A stretch of DNA of 19,719 nt from DAINBT01 sp036732785 (GCA_964537505.1 CAZICK010000071.1:1-19719), one strand, 5' to 3'. Positions 7,585 to 15,890 are shown, counted from the stretch's first letter. Notes: generated from the letters alone by a model not told the origin. Translations and numbers: made by a program.

Positions 7585-9591
7585 ATGCCGAGCACTCAGC
7601 TTCAAACCGACGATCCCGGTCTGGCGATTTGCCCAGACAACATAGGTGAGTTGTTGGACAAGGAATGGCTTCTGACCAATGATCGGGGTAGTTACGCATC
7701 CGGCACTGTTTTAGGCTGTAATACCAGGCGGTACCACGGATTGCTGGTCGCTTCGCTGCACCCTCCTGTCGAGCGAATGGTAATGCTTTCGAATCTTTTG
7801 GAAACGGTTCAGTTTGGCGGTTGCAGCTATGATTTGTCCAACTTCGAGTTTTCCGACCGTCTGCATCCCCAGGGCTATCGTTTCTTAAAACATTTTCGTC
7901 GCGATGCCGGGGTGCATTTTTGTTATGAACTGGATGGCCTGAAAGTGGAGAAATCCATTTATTTGGCCCATGACCGGGACTTGCTGGTTGTATGTTATGA
8001 TTTTTCCGGCGTCACCGACCGGGTCCGGTTTACCATGACGCCGCTTGTCGCTTTACGCGACTTCCATTCTCTCCAGTCGTCCTCGACTTGTTTGACCCTC
8101 GACCGGAATAACGATGTGTTTACTGTTCATGTACTTGACCCCAATGGCCCGGCCGTCCATTTTATCTGCCCGCAGAGCACATTCGAGTCTGGCGCCAATT
8201 GGTGGTATGCCATGCGATATCGCCGGGAGGCCGAGCGGGGCCAGCACGATTACGAAGACGTCTGGGCTTCCGGTGTTTTCAATACCACCCTTAGCTGCCC
8301 GAGCCGGGTGATGCTAATAATGCAGGCTACCGCCGGTCTGCAGCGACCTGGTCCGTTGGAGATCGACGTTGACGGACTTATCCGATCACTGCACCATCGC
8401 CGGCAGGAGCTTTTCAATTGGGCCGAAACACGGGACGATTACGAAAAAACCCTGGCTCAGGCGGCGGATCAGTTCATTGTTCACCGACAGATCAACGATC
8501 AGGGCCATCATTCCACCAGTGTCATAGCCGGTTATCACTGGTTTGCCGATTGGGGACGTGACACGTTTATTTCTTTGCCGGGTCTGTTGCTGAGTACCGG
8601 TCGTTTTACCGAGGCTCACGATGCGCTTTCCACTTTCGGCGCTGTCCTGGACCGGGGTCAGATACCCAACCGGTTTGACGACTATGGCGGCGCACCCCAC
8701 TATAACAGTGTTGACGCTTCGTTATGGTACATCAATGCCGCCTACCAGTACTTGTTGGCTACCGACGATCAGAAAAGCTTTCAGGAACATCTTCGTCCTG
8801 CCATCGTTCAGATCACGGACGCTTACCGCTCCGGCGCCAGAGATAACATCCATGCCGACGAAGACGGTCTTATCACCGCCGGTGATGCGCATACGCAGTT
8901 GACATGGATGGACGCCAAGTGTAACAACGTCGCGTTCACGCCGCGTTACGGCAAAGCGGTGGAGATCAACGCCTTATGGCTCAATGCTTTGCATATCCTG
9001 GCCCAAACCGCTGTCAGTCCGACTGAACGTGAGTATTACCTTGGGCAGATTGAGCGTGTTGAAGATAGTTTTCGTCGTTTGTTTTGGAATGACGCGGACC
9101 ATTGCCTGTACGACTGTATTTTCCCGGACAGCTTGCCCGACAGAGCCATCAGGCCCAATCAGATTTTCGCTGTTTCGCTGCCGTTTTCGGCTCTTACTGC
9201 TGATCAGCGGATCGCGGTCGTGCGGACCGTAGAGGAGCATCTGCTTACTCCTTATGGCCTGCGCAGTCTCAGCCCACGCGACAGCCGATACCAGGGCCGC
9301 TACAGCGGTAACCAGTTTCAGCGTGACAGTGCCTATCATCAGGGAACCGTATGGGCTTATCTGTTGGGGCCTTTTATCGAAGCGTTCCTGAAGGTTAACG
9401 ACTTTTCCGCCGCTGCCCGGGATCAGGCATACGAGATGATAACGCCTCTGCTGGACCATCTTGATCATGACGGTTGTCTGGGTAGCGTCTCGGAGATATT
9501 CGACGGCGATTTCCCCCATCGTCCAAAAGGATGCATCGCCCAGGCATGGAGCGTTGCCGAGCTGCTCCGTTGTAAAAAAATGCTGCGGTAG
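7585..9591 (+). CDS. Glycogen debranching enzyme / amylo-alpha-1,6-glucosidase (archaeal type, GH133)
   Basis: A 668-residue cytoplasmic enzyme predicted to hydrolyse alpha-1,6 branch points of glycogen-like glucans. The N-terminal domain (about 18-270) begins with the family signature EWLLTNDRGSYASGTVLG followed by NTRRYHGLLVA. The catalytic (alpha/alpha)6 domain from about 290 shows YHWFADWGRDTFISLPGLLL (317-336), LTWMDAK (439-445), GKAVEINALW (456-465), the NQIFAVSLPFSAL segment and YHQGTVWAYLLGPF (584-597). Length matches the archaeal/bacterial GDE family, which lacks the GH13 transferase half of eukaryotic debranchers. GAGGAG lies about 9 bases before the ATG. No other glycogen gene is adjacent; smpB follows after 153 bp. 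Family call very secure; 4-alpha-glucanotransferase activity is not implied. Confidence 0.95.
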   Translation: MPSTQLQTDDPGLAICPDNIGELLDKEWLLTNDRGSYASGTVLGCNTRRYHGLLVASLHPPVERMVMLSNLLETVQFGGCSYDLSNFEFSDRLHPQGYRFLKHFRRDAGVHFCYELDGLKVEKSIYLAHDRDLLVVCYDFSGVTDRVRFTMTPLVALRDFHSLQSSSTCLTLDRNNDVFTVHVLDPNGPAVHFICPQSTFESGANWWYAMRYRREAERGQHDYEDVWASGVFNTTLSCPSRVMLIMQATAGLQRPGPLEIDVDGLIRSLHHRRQELFNWAETRDDYEKTLAQAADQFIVHRQINDQGHHSTSVIAGYHWFADWGRDTFISLPGLLLSTGRFTEAHDALSTFGAVLDRGQIPNRFDDYGGAPHYNSVDASLWYINAAYQYLLATDDQKSFQEHLRPAIVQITDAYRSGARDNIHADEDGLITAGDAHTQLTWMDAKCNNVAFTPRYGKAVEINALWLNALHILAQTAVSPTEREYYLGQIERVEDSFRRLFWNDADHCLYDCIFPDSLPDRAIRPNQIFAVSLPFSALTADQRIAVVRTVEEHLLTPYGLRSLSPRDSRYQGRYSGNQFQRDSAYHQGTVWAYLLGPFIEAFLKVNDFSAAARDQAYEMITPLLDHLDHDGCLGSVSEIFDGDFPHRPKGCIAQAWSVAELLRCKKMLR

Positions 9592-9744
9592 TGCGCGTTT
9601 GATTGCTGTATTATACTCATAACGATCGAATTTCCCCATTTTTGTGTATTTACTTGTCCTGAAAACCGTTACAATCGATCCTGCCAGGAATTGTCAACCC
9701 ATTGGGTATAACAAATGTATTCATAGCCAGGAATATCAGCAAAC

Positions 9745-10236
9745 ATGGGCAAGAAACCCCACAAATCAGACTCTTCCGGCAAGGCAGCCGGCGGCCCAAG
9801 AATCGTCAACAAAAAGGCCGGGTTCAACTTCGATCTGCTGGAAAAACTTGAATCCGGGATTGTCCTGCTCGGCACCGAGGTAAAAAGCCTTCGTCAGGGT
9901 AAGGCAAGCCTGGAAGAGGCATTCTGCCGAATCCGCGCAGGTGAACTTTACCTGGTGGGATGTAACATAGCGGTTTACGATCACGGCAATATCATGAATC
10001 ACCATCCGACGCGGGAACGCAAACTGTTGGTACACAAACGCGAACTGCAAAAAATCGAGAGCAAACTCAGTCAAAAAGGTTTGACGATGGTGCCTACGCG
10101 TATCTATTTCAGCAGGGGTTTGGCCAAAGTGGAGATCGCTTTGGCACGCGGCAAAACCTACAGCGACAAACGTAACAAAATGAAAGATCGACAGATGAAA
10201 CGTGATGTCGGCAGGGAAATGAACCGATATCGATAA
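9745..10236 (+). CDS. smpB: SsrA-binding protein SmpB
   Basis: Binds tmRNA and delivers it to ribosomes stalled on broken mRNA (trans-translation). At 163 residues it has the usual length. After a basic Lys/Gly-rich N terminus come NKKAGFNFDLLEKLESGIVL, the tmRNA-contact region LGTEVKSLRQGKASLEEAF (42-60), CNIAVYDHGN, then RELQKIESKLSQKGLTMVPT and the basic tail that folds in the decoding centre (ARGKTYSDKRNKMKDRQMKR). The start ATG 9745 keeps the typical N-terminal extension; only a distant AGGA precedes it. No ssrA (tmRNA) gene was recognised in the window. It converges with the inositol-monophosphatase gene, 43 bases apart. Confidence 0.96.
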   Translation: MGKKPHKSDSSGKAAGGPRIVNKKAGFNFDLLEKLESGIVLLGTEVKSLRQGKASLEEAFCRIRAGELYLVGCNIAVYDHGNIMNHHPTRERKLLVHKRELQKIESKLSQKGLTMVPTRIYFSRGLAKVEIALARGKTYSDKRNKMKDRQMKRDVGREMNRYR

Positions 10237-10244
10237 CCGATAGT

Positions 10245-10260
10245 GATGTTGGCGTCAAAA
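10245..10260. repeat. 16-bp direct repeat, left copy (GATGTTGGCGTCAAAA)
   Basis: Exactly identical to 14736-14751 in the same orientation. The two copies bracket the complete two-gene - strand unit (inositol-monophosphatase family enzyme and the 1206-residue exported protein). This copy lies between convergent gene ends. The reverse-complement form TTTTGACGCCAACATC matches 19083-19098 at 14 of 16 positions. Confidence 0.7.
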
Positions 10261-10279
10261 GGATTGTGAATCGTGATGG

Positions 10280-11083
10280 TCATGTTCTTGAGAAAATTTC
10301 GTTCAGTTGCCGCTGGATGGAATCCGCCCCGATGATGATTTGCAAAGGCTGACTTTGGTAGTCGTGTGGGTTGATGGGAAATCTTGGGTTACCACTCAGA
10401 TCGTTAACGACAGCCCCGGCACATTGGCTGATAATGGCCCCGGCGGCGATGTCCCAGAGCTTGACCTCCCCGGCAAAGGCAGCCGAATACGCTCCCATAG
10501 CCACATAAGCGTAATGCAAAGCGGCACTGCCCAGATTCATATATGTGTATTTTTCCATAATTTCCGCTACGCACAATGGCAGCCAGTCAAAGATATTGCC
10601 CGAGATCGCCAATTGACTGTTACTGTTGAGGATTTCGTCCCGACAGTGAATTATTTGTCCGTTACACTGAGCCGGCCCGCCCTGCCGGGCGGAAAACATC
10701 ATATTGGTACTGGGATCATAAATTGCCCCGGCGACAGGCAGACCGTCACGCATCACGCCGATGGAAACCGCGTACTGGACGGCGCCATGAGCGTAATTGC
10801 GGGTTCCGTCAAGCGGATCGATAATCCACCAAATATCTTCATCGCCGGTAGGAGGGCGTTTGAGTGTCCGATCGGCCGTGCCTTCTTCACCAATTATCCC
10901 ATGATCGCCAAACCCCTCCAGAATACGATCTACAATCATTTTTTGACATTGCTGATCGACCTGGGTGACAATTTGTTCGGCGGCCTTGAGGCTAACCTGG
11001 GCCGAGCCGATCTTGCTACGGGCGTAATCACCGGCCGCTCTGGCCGCCTCCTGAGCTAATTGTAATATCTCGTTTAAGTTCAT
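10280..11083 (-). CDS. Inositol-monophosphatase family protein
   Basis: A 267-residue Mg-dependent sugar-phosphatase-fold protein, full length for the family. Metal and catalytic motifs are intact: GEEG (E66/E67), IIDPLDGTRNY (87-97, with D89 and D92), and KLWDIAAG (208-215, with D211). The upstream TQVDQQCQ corresponds to the usual T-x-x-D segment. Likely substrates are inositol phosphate, histidinol phosphate, or related sugar or nucleotide phosphates (SuhB/CysQ-like); the sequence does not discriminate. It has no signal peptide. The ATG lies 9 bases after the stop of the large exported protein; the sequence GGAGACTGA at that stop supplies a somewhat distant Shine-Dalgarno, so translation is probably coupled. 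Confidence 0.93.
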   Translation of the reverse strand: MNLNEILQLAQEAARAAGDYARSKIGSAQVSLKAAEQIVTQVDQQCQKMIVDRILEGFGDHGIIGEEGTADRTLKRPPTGDEDIWWIIDPLDGTRNYAHGAVQYAVSIGVMRDGLPVAGAIYDPSTNMMFSARQGGPAQCNGQIIHCRDEILNSNSQLAISGNIFDWLPLCVAEIMEKYTYMNLGSAALHYAYVAMGAYSAAFAGEVKLWDIAAGAIISQCAGAVVNDLSGNPRFPINPHDYQSQPLQIIIGADSIQRQLNEIFSRT

Positions 11084-11092
11084 GCCGTTGCT

Positions 11093-14000
11093 TCAGTCTC
11101 CATTGATTGTTTTAAGTTTTTCGTCGAGTTCGATCAGTGAAAAGCCGTTGGAACCAACAACATGGTTTCGGTCGGTCAGGATCAGCCAGGGCAGGGCGCG
11201 TACGCCCCAGGCAAACTTCGTTTTTTCCTCGTCGCCTTCGATCACGCCGACCGGAAAACCAATGTTGAGCTTTTCAATCCAATATTTCAGGTCTTTTTCA
11301 TCTACCTTGGAAGCCTGCACAGAAATTGTAGTTACGCCCTTGGCAGCGAGCGCCTCGGCCATTTCAGCCAGATTCTTCACACAATGCCGCGACGGCCGCT
11401 GCTGCATATCCCAAAAGCAAACCAACAACAGCTTATCCTTGATGTCGTTCGGGTTGAGCGCAACGTTCACCGCTTTCAAATCCGGCAAGGCCTTGCCCAC
11501 CAGCGACGGCGGCTGCTTCGGCACAAACCGACGGGAACCCGATCCCTTCTCGGCAACTACAATCTCTAAATCAGTAACCCCACCTTCGGTCCGAACACTT
11601 CTGTACAACCGCTTCTGATCCACGCTAAGGTTTGCGCTGACGCGTATTTCGCCGGGACAAAGTTTTTCTATCATAAACTTTCCATCTTTATCGGTTTTAA
11701 CGCTGGGGCGGCCGGGTTGGTTATCACCGTAGCAATCTACGTTCACGTTTTCCACCGGGTTGCCTTCGTCGTCCACCACCCTGCCGCTTACCGACTGGTC
11801 AGCCACAGCCAAAATCAACTGCCCCACATCCAGACGATTGTCCACCGCATCATTTGCTAAAATGTCGTTCATTGTATTTTTGCCGTACCCCTCGGCCCGG
11901 GCGGATATGCTGTATTTATACCCCGGCGGGATAGCTCTGAGTTCAAATTTACCTTCGCCATCAGTCACCGGCTGCCCCCGGCCATTGATGGTCGAACCCC
12001 AACCGGACGCCCATAATTTAACACTAATCCTGATGTCAGGAATCCCTTTGCCTTTGGGATCGACAACCTTACCGGTAAATACCACCGCCGGTACAAGTTT
12101 CACATCGACTGTCCTGGTATTTTCTTCTATTTCGACCGCCGCTACCAGATTCCGCTCTACGCACTGTGCCACCAGAAGCACTAACGGAATTTCACTATTG
12201 CTCCAACTGGCCGGATCCCATTTTGCCTCGAATTTGCCCTGCGCATCTGAGCTTTCTGTACCACGGCCTATAGGGCATATTTTGACTGCCACCTCTTCCA
12301 CCGGCTTGCCCGCTTCATCGCTCACCACTCCAGTTATTATTGGTATGCGCGGCAGTTGTATCTCTAAACGGAAAGTTTTATTCTCTTCAATTGTGATTGC
12401 TTCTTTTTGTTCATTTCTGGCATAGCCTTCCTTGTAAATCCCACTCATCTGGTATTCGCCCGGCAGCAGACGTATTTTAGCCACTCCGTCCTTGTCGGAT
12501 CGCCCGGAGAACCACTGATCGCGTGCTTGGTCCCGAACGTTCACGTCTGCTTTTTCGATCGGTTTCTTATTCACCGATTCGGTAACCAAAACCTCCAGCA
12601 GGCCGCCCTTACTGACCTCATATTTTACACCGTTTTTCGTCTTGCCCGCTTCTGCCGTTACTTCCATTGGCTCCGCCAGCCAATTGGCCGGACCTTTTCG
12701 CGGCGGATCAAGCTTCAGAATATACTTGCCCGCCTCAAGGTCACCGATAGTAAATGTCCCGTCTTTCTTTGAGACGGCGGTAGAGACTTGCCCGGAATTC
12801 GGTTTCTTCGGGACTCGTGTTACCCACAGTCGTGCACCCTCGGCTGGTTTGCCGGTTCCCTTTTCCACCGCCATGCCCGTTATCAACAGGTTCGCCCGGG
12901 CCAAAGTTAACTGCCCCACATCCAGACGATTATTAACCGCATCATCAGCTAAAACCTTGAGTTCATCCTGGCCATATCCTTCTATCCTGGCATTTAGTTT
13001 GTATTCATGTCCCGGCGGGATAGCCTTGATCTCGAATTTGCCCTTGGCATCGGTCACCACTGTACCCTGCCTTGAGTCGGTGATACTCAAATCCCAGGGG
13101 CTCATTTGTAGCGTAACCGTAATCTTGACACCGCTAATCCCTTTGCCTTCGGTATCGACAACCTTGCCGGTAAATACCACTGCCGGTATAAGTTTCACAT
13201 CGACTGTTTTGATATCTTTCTCTATCACCTCGATTTTCGCCAGATTCCGCTCCTGATGCCGCACTACCAGGCAATGGGTAGTCTCCTTCCGATCCAACGA
13301 GCTGGGATCCCACTTAACCTCGAATTTGCCCTGCGCATCTGAGCTTCCTGTACCACGGCCCGAAGGGCATATTTCGACTGACGCTCCTTCCACCGGCTTG
13401 CCCGCCTCATCACGTAGCACTCCTGTTACTGTTGGCATAGGCGACATTTGCACATCTAAGCGGACAGTTTTGTTCTCCTCGATTGTGACTGCTTCTTCTT
13501 GTCGATCTCTGAAATAGCCTTCCTTGTAAACCCTGCTTATCTGGTATTCGCCAGGCAGCAAACGTATTTCAGCCACTCCGTCCTTGTCGGAGCGCTCGTA
13601 GAACCACGGACCGCCTGCTTTATCCTGAACGCTTACGATTGTTTCTTCGAGCAGTTTCTTATTCACAGACTCGGTAAACAAAACCTCCAGCAGGCCACCC
13701 TTACTGACCTCAAATTTCACACCGCTTTTAGTCTCGCCCACCTCCACCGTCACTTCCACCGGCCCGCCTACCCAATCAGCCGGACCTTCTCGTTGCGTGA
13801 GCGGCGGGACAAGATGCAAAATATGCTTCCCGGCGTTGAGACTATCAAATCCAAACGTTCCGTCTTCTTTGGAACTCAACGGTTTCTGCCCATAAACCTG
13901 CTGATCTTCTCCACACAGCACCATTAGCACCACATTCGAGACCGCTTTACCAGTGCCCTTTTCCACAACCATACCTTCGATTTTCGCCTCGATAGGCATC

Positions 14001-14713
14001 ACAATTTTGATATCCGCCTGGCCCGGCGCAAATTGCATTTTCTCTCTTCGGTAGCTTACAGGTTCATACGTGCATACTGCAGCCCGACCTGCTTTCGTGA
14101 CCAGAAATTCAACCGTTACCCCTACCGGCAGGTTAGTGAACAAGAATTTGCCCGCCGCATCGGTATCGACCGTAAGCAATCCTGACGCTGCTTTGTATCC
14201 CAGATATCGGCGATTATCCCCTTGCCTGATCATTATCTGATAGATACTTACTTTTGCCTGGGCAACAGGTTCACCCTTTTCATCCACCACCATACCGGCC
14301 AGTTCCTTCGCCTGACCCAGCTCGATCTTATCAACATCCTGATCCTCCCGCATCCTCCAGTCAGCCCAGCCTATAGCCAAACCTTCCTTTTGAGCCACAA
14401 TGGTCCCGGTCCTGTAGCGATACTCACTGGCATCAACGCTTATACTGAAAGAAAACGTCCCATCCGCTCCGGTCGTCTTTTCCTCCACCGACTCGGTATC
14501 GTACGAATTCGCCCCCACATAATATTTAAATTGGTATAATTTGACTTGTGCCCCGGCAAGGCCCTGCCCTTCAGAATCAACCACCTTACCCGTACAGGTT
14601 ATCTCTTTAACAAGCTCCGCACCGGCCGATTCAACAAGCTCCATACCGACCGACTGACCGGCAAAACCAACCAAAATGCCCAAACACAAAATTGCTGCCA
14701 GATTCATACGCAT
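11093..14713 (-). CDS. Large exported protein: repeated carboxypeptidase-regulatory-like domains plus Cys-less thioredoxin-like domain
   Basis: 1206 residues. A signal peptide is evident (MRMNLAAILCLGILVGFAGQ). Then come about nine or ten beta-sandwich (CarboxypepD_reg/Cna-B-like) units recognisable by recurrent patterns such as GKVVDSEGQGLAGAQV, GMVVDEKGEPVAQAKV, GKVVDTEGKGISGVKI and GRVVDDEGNPVENVNV. Residues about 245-610 and 611-970 are two copies of one multi-domain module; shared stretches include YEVSKGGLLEVLVTESVNKK, RSDKDGVA-IRLLPGEYQ and RLDVGQL. The C terminus (about 1065-1206) is a TlpA/redoxin-like fold (LLLVCFWDMQQRPSRHC ... LPWLILTDRNHVVG), but the CxxC positions read QRPS, so thiol-disulfide exchange by that motif is unlikely. 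Start supported by AAGGAA about 8 bases upstream. Probably periplasmic or surface-located; its partner is unknown. Confidence 0.88.
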   Translation of the reverse strand: MRMNLAAILCLGILVGFAGQSVGMELVESAGAELVKEITCTGKVVDSEGQGLAGAQVKLYQFKYYVGANSYDTESVEEKTTGADGTFSFSISVDASEYRYRTGTIVAQKEGLAIGWADWRMREDQDVDKIELGQAKELAGMVVDEKGEPVAQAKVSIYQIMIRQGDNRRYLGYKAASGLLTVDTDAAGKFLFTNLPVGVTVEFLVTKAGRAAVCTYEPVSYRREKMQFAPGQADIKIVMPIEAKIEGMVVEKGTGKAVSNVVLMVLCGEDQQVYGQKPLSSKEDGTFGFDSLNAGKHILHLVPPLTQREGPADWVGGPVEVTVEVGETKSGVKFEVSKGGLLEVLFTESVNKKLLEETIVSVQDKAGGPWFYERSDKDGVAEIRLLPGEYQISRVYKEGYFRDRQEEAVTIEENKTVRLDVQMSPMPTVTGVLRDEAGKPVEGASVEICPSGRGTGSSDAQGKFEVKWDPSSLDRKETTHCLVVRHQERNLAKIEVIEKDIKTVDVKLIPAVVFTGKVVDTEGKGISGVKITVTLQMSPWDLSITDSRQGTVVTDAKGKFEIKAIPPGHEYKLNARIEGYGQDELKVLADDAVNNRLDVGQLTLARANLLITGMAVEKGTGKPAEGARLWVTRVPKKPNSGQVSTAVSKKDGTFTIGDLEAGKYILKLDPPRKGPANWLAEPMEVTAEAGKTKNGVKYEVSKGGLLEVLVTESVNKKPIEKADVNVRDQARDQWFSGRSDKDGVAKIRLLPGEYQMSGIYKEGYARNEQKEAITIEENKTFRLEIQLPRIPIITGVVSDEAGKPVEEVAVKICPIGRGTESSDAQGKFEAKWDPASWSNSEIPLVLLVAQCVERNLVAAVEIEENTRTVDVKLVPAVVFTGKVVDPKGKGIPDIRISVKLWASGWGSTINGRGQPVTDGEGKFELRAIPPGYKYSISARAEGYGKNTMNDILANDAVDNRLDVGQLILAVADQSVSGRVVDDEGNPVENVNVDCYGDNQPGRPSVKTDKDGKFMIEKLCPGEIRVSANLSVDQKRLYRSVRTEGGVTDLEIVVAEKGSGSRRFVPKQPPSLVGKALPDLKAVNVALNPNDIKDKLLLVCFWDMQQRPSRHCVKNLAEMAEALAAKGVTTISVQASKVDEKDLKYWIEKLNIGFPVGVIEGDEEKTKFAWGVRALPWLILTDRNHVVGSNGFSLIELDEKLKTINGD
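11804..13981 (-). repeat. Internal tandem duplication of about 1.1 kb within the large exported protein
   Basis: The coding segments for residues about 245-610 (13981-12884) and 611-970 (12883-11804) are diverged copies of one unit. At the DNA level conserved patches remain, for example CCACATCCAGACGATT at about 11825 and again at about 12916. Each unit carries four successive beta-sandwich domains in the same order. Boundaries are estimated from the protein pattern and may be off by some tens of bases. Confidence 0.8.
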
Positions 14714-14735
14714 GCTACATTTCCTTCATAAAAAC

Positions 14736-14751
14736 GATGTTGGCGTCAAAA
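14736..14751. repeat. 16-bp direct repeat, right copy (GATGTTGGCGTCAAAA)
   Basis: Identical to 10245-10260. It lies 23-38 bases upstream of the ATG of the large exported protein, i.e. in its promoter or leader, so a regulatory role is possible here in addition to a recombination-scar explanation. Confidence 0.7.
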
Positions 14752-14972
14752 ACTAGGTATATTCCAAAAAAGTCGGCTTAACACAGTAACTTCGTGTACC
14801 GTTGTCACATCCTTCGGCGGAAGCGGATAACTTGTTTGTTTTCAAGAGGTTATATTCCCTATTCCGCGGAAAATCCAATAAACTACTGCAAATCTCATAA
14901 TGGTCCATTTTACAAAAAACCGCTGAAAATAGCAAAATTTGTATTTTTATCTTATGGTTTTCGTTGAGTTTG

Positions 14973-14981
14973 TGCTAATAT
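14973..14981 (+). promoter_or_regulatory. Candidate extended -10 promoter of the corrinoid-protein gene
   Basis: TGCTAATAT gives a TG-N-TAATAT extended -10 (TAATAT at 14976-14981). The -35 zone has only TTATGG at 14952-14957, 18 bases away, but extended -10 promoters tolerate a weak -35. The transcript would start near 14988, leaving about 107 nt of leader. Confidence 0.35.
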
Positions 14982-15094
14982 ATCCAGCCAGCTTGGTTTG
15001 AAAAAAGGAGTTTTGTTTGGAACTTTTGTTACGGCTGAGACAACGGTTCCGATGGTTTTGTTTGGTATCGGCCGCTAGAGTAAGGATGTGATTC

Positions 15095-15724
15095 ATGGCT
15101 GATATGGAAGCTCTAAAAAACGCTGTGATTAAGGGTGATCAAAATAGCGCCAAGAAAATTACTGCTGAGGCTTTGGCCGAAGGGATCAGACCGGAAGAGA
15201 TTCTTCAGGACGGTCTGGTCGCCGGTATGAGCGTGATAGGGGTGGCGTTCAAGAAAAATGAGGTTTATGTCCCTGAGGTACTGATTGCAGCCCGGGCGAT
15301 GAAAACTGCTATGGAGGTGCTCGAGCCTAAACTGGTCGAAGCCGGAGTGAAGCCAATCGGAACGGTTGTTGTCGGTACGGTCAAAGGTGATCTGCACGAT
15401 ATCGGCAAAAACCTGGTTAGTATGATGCTCAAAGGCGCCGGGTTCAACGTTATTGATTTGGGCGTCGATGTGACGCCGGAGAAGTTCATCGAAGCAATTA
15501 AGAGGAATAAGGCTCAGGCGGTTGGGCTTTCGGCCCTGTTAACCACGACTATGCCGATGATGGATAAGACGGTGCAGGCATTTAGCAAAGCCGGCATTGA
15601 TACGAAGGTAATGATCGGCGGAGCGCCTGTGACGAAGGAATATGCCGACAAAATTGGCGCACAGGGCTATGCGCCGGATGCCGCTACCGCGGTCGATGTG
15701 GCGAAGCAACTGCTTGGAGTTTAA
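15095..15724 (+). CDS. Corrinoid (B12-binding) protein of the methyltransferase-partner family
   Basis: A 209-residue two-domain protein like MtaC/MtbC/MttC and the B12 module of methionine synthase. The N-terminal four-helix cap (about 1-85) includes GLVAGMSVIGVAFKKNEVYV followed by PEVLIAARAM. The Rossmann B12 domain has the base-off histidine motif DLHDIG (99-104, H101 as lower ligand), SALL (146-149) and IGGAPV (174-179). It shuttles a methyl group on cobalamin between a substrate methyltransferase and an acceptor methyltransferase (tetrahydrofolate or coenzyme M in known systems). AAGGA about 8 bases upstream supports the ATG. No methyltransferase, acceptor enzyme or RamA-like reactivase lies beside it, so its partners must be encoded elsewhere. 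Family secure, methyl donor unknown. Confidence 0.94.
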   Translation: MADMEALKNAVIKGDQNSAKKITAEALAEGIRPEEILQDGLVAGMSVIGVAFKKNEVYVPEVLIAARAMKTAMEVLEPKLVEAGVKPIGTVVVGTVKGDLHDIGKNLVSMMLKGAGFNVIDLGVDVTPEKFIEAIKRNKAQAVGLSALLTTTMPMMDKTVQAFSKAGIDTKVMIGGAPVTKEYADKIGAQGYAPDAATAVDVAKQLLGV

Positions 15725-15781
15725 AAAGTTATAAGAAGGCATGAGGGGGCAGGCAGGAAGATAGAAGAGGCACGGGGCCAC

Positions 15782-15807
15782 AAGTTGCCGGCTTCCGCCG
15801 GCAACTT
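15782..15807. terminator. Perfect 11-bp hairpin between convergent genes
   Basis: AAGTTGCCGGC (15782-15792) and its exact complement GCCGGCAACTT (15797-15807) enclose a TTCC loop. It lies 58 bases after the corrinoid-protein stop and about 84 bases beyond the ymdB-type stop on the opposite strand, the right place for a bidirectional terminator. There is no convincing T-run on either side, so a dispersed palindromic element is the alternative. Confidence 0.5.
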
Positions 15808-15890
15808 AAACTGAGCGCACCGCTGGCATGGCCAAGGCGGCCAGGGGGGACTGTGTGGCTGGCTGGCTGAGTGGGGGGGTGGGTTGGGGA

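Larger units (their letters stand above)
14714..15094. other. Divergent intergenic region upstream of the exported-protein and corrinoid-protein genes
   Basis: This 381-bp AT-rich gap lies between divergent genes. It contains the right copy of the 16-bp direct repeat, an extended -10-like site for the corrinoid gene, and an approximately 110-nt leader before that gene. A 60-codon frame on the - strand (14935-14753) shows no coding signs. No B12 riboswitch could be recognised in the leader by eye. Confidence 0.6.

Noticed and set aside
8974..9639. 221-codon open frame on the - strand
   Set aside because: Antisense to the catalytic domain of the debranching enzyme, with no domain and no ribosome-binding site.
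10307..11059. 250-codon open frame on the + strand
   Set aside because: Antisense to the inositol-monophosphatase gene, whose motifs are intact; the opposite translation has no family features.
12642..13256. 204-codon and neighbouring open frames on the + strand across 11.1-14.7 kb
   Set aside because: All are antisense to the large exported protein and arise from its repeated, GC-biased codons; they repeat in step with its duplicated modules.
14988..15094. Cobalamin riboswitch in the leader of the corrinoid-protein gene
   Set aside because: The leader is only about 107 nt, too short for a typical B12 riboswitch, and no B12-box-like sequence was seen.
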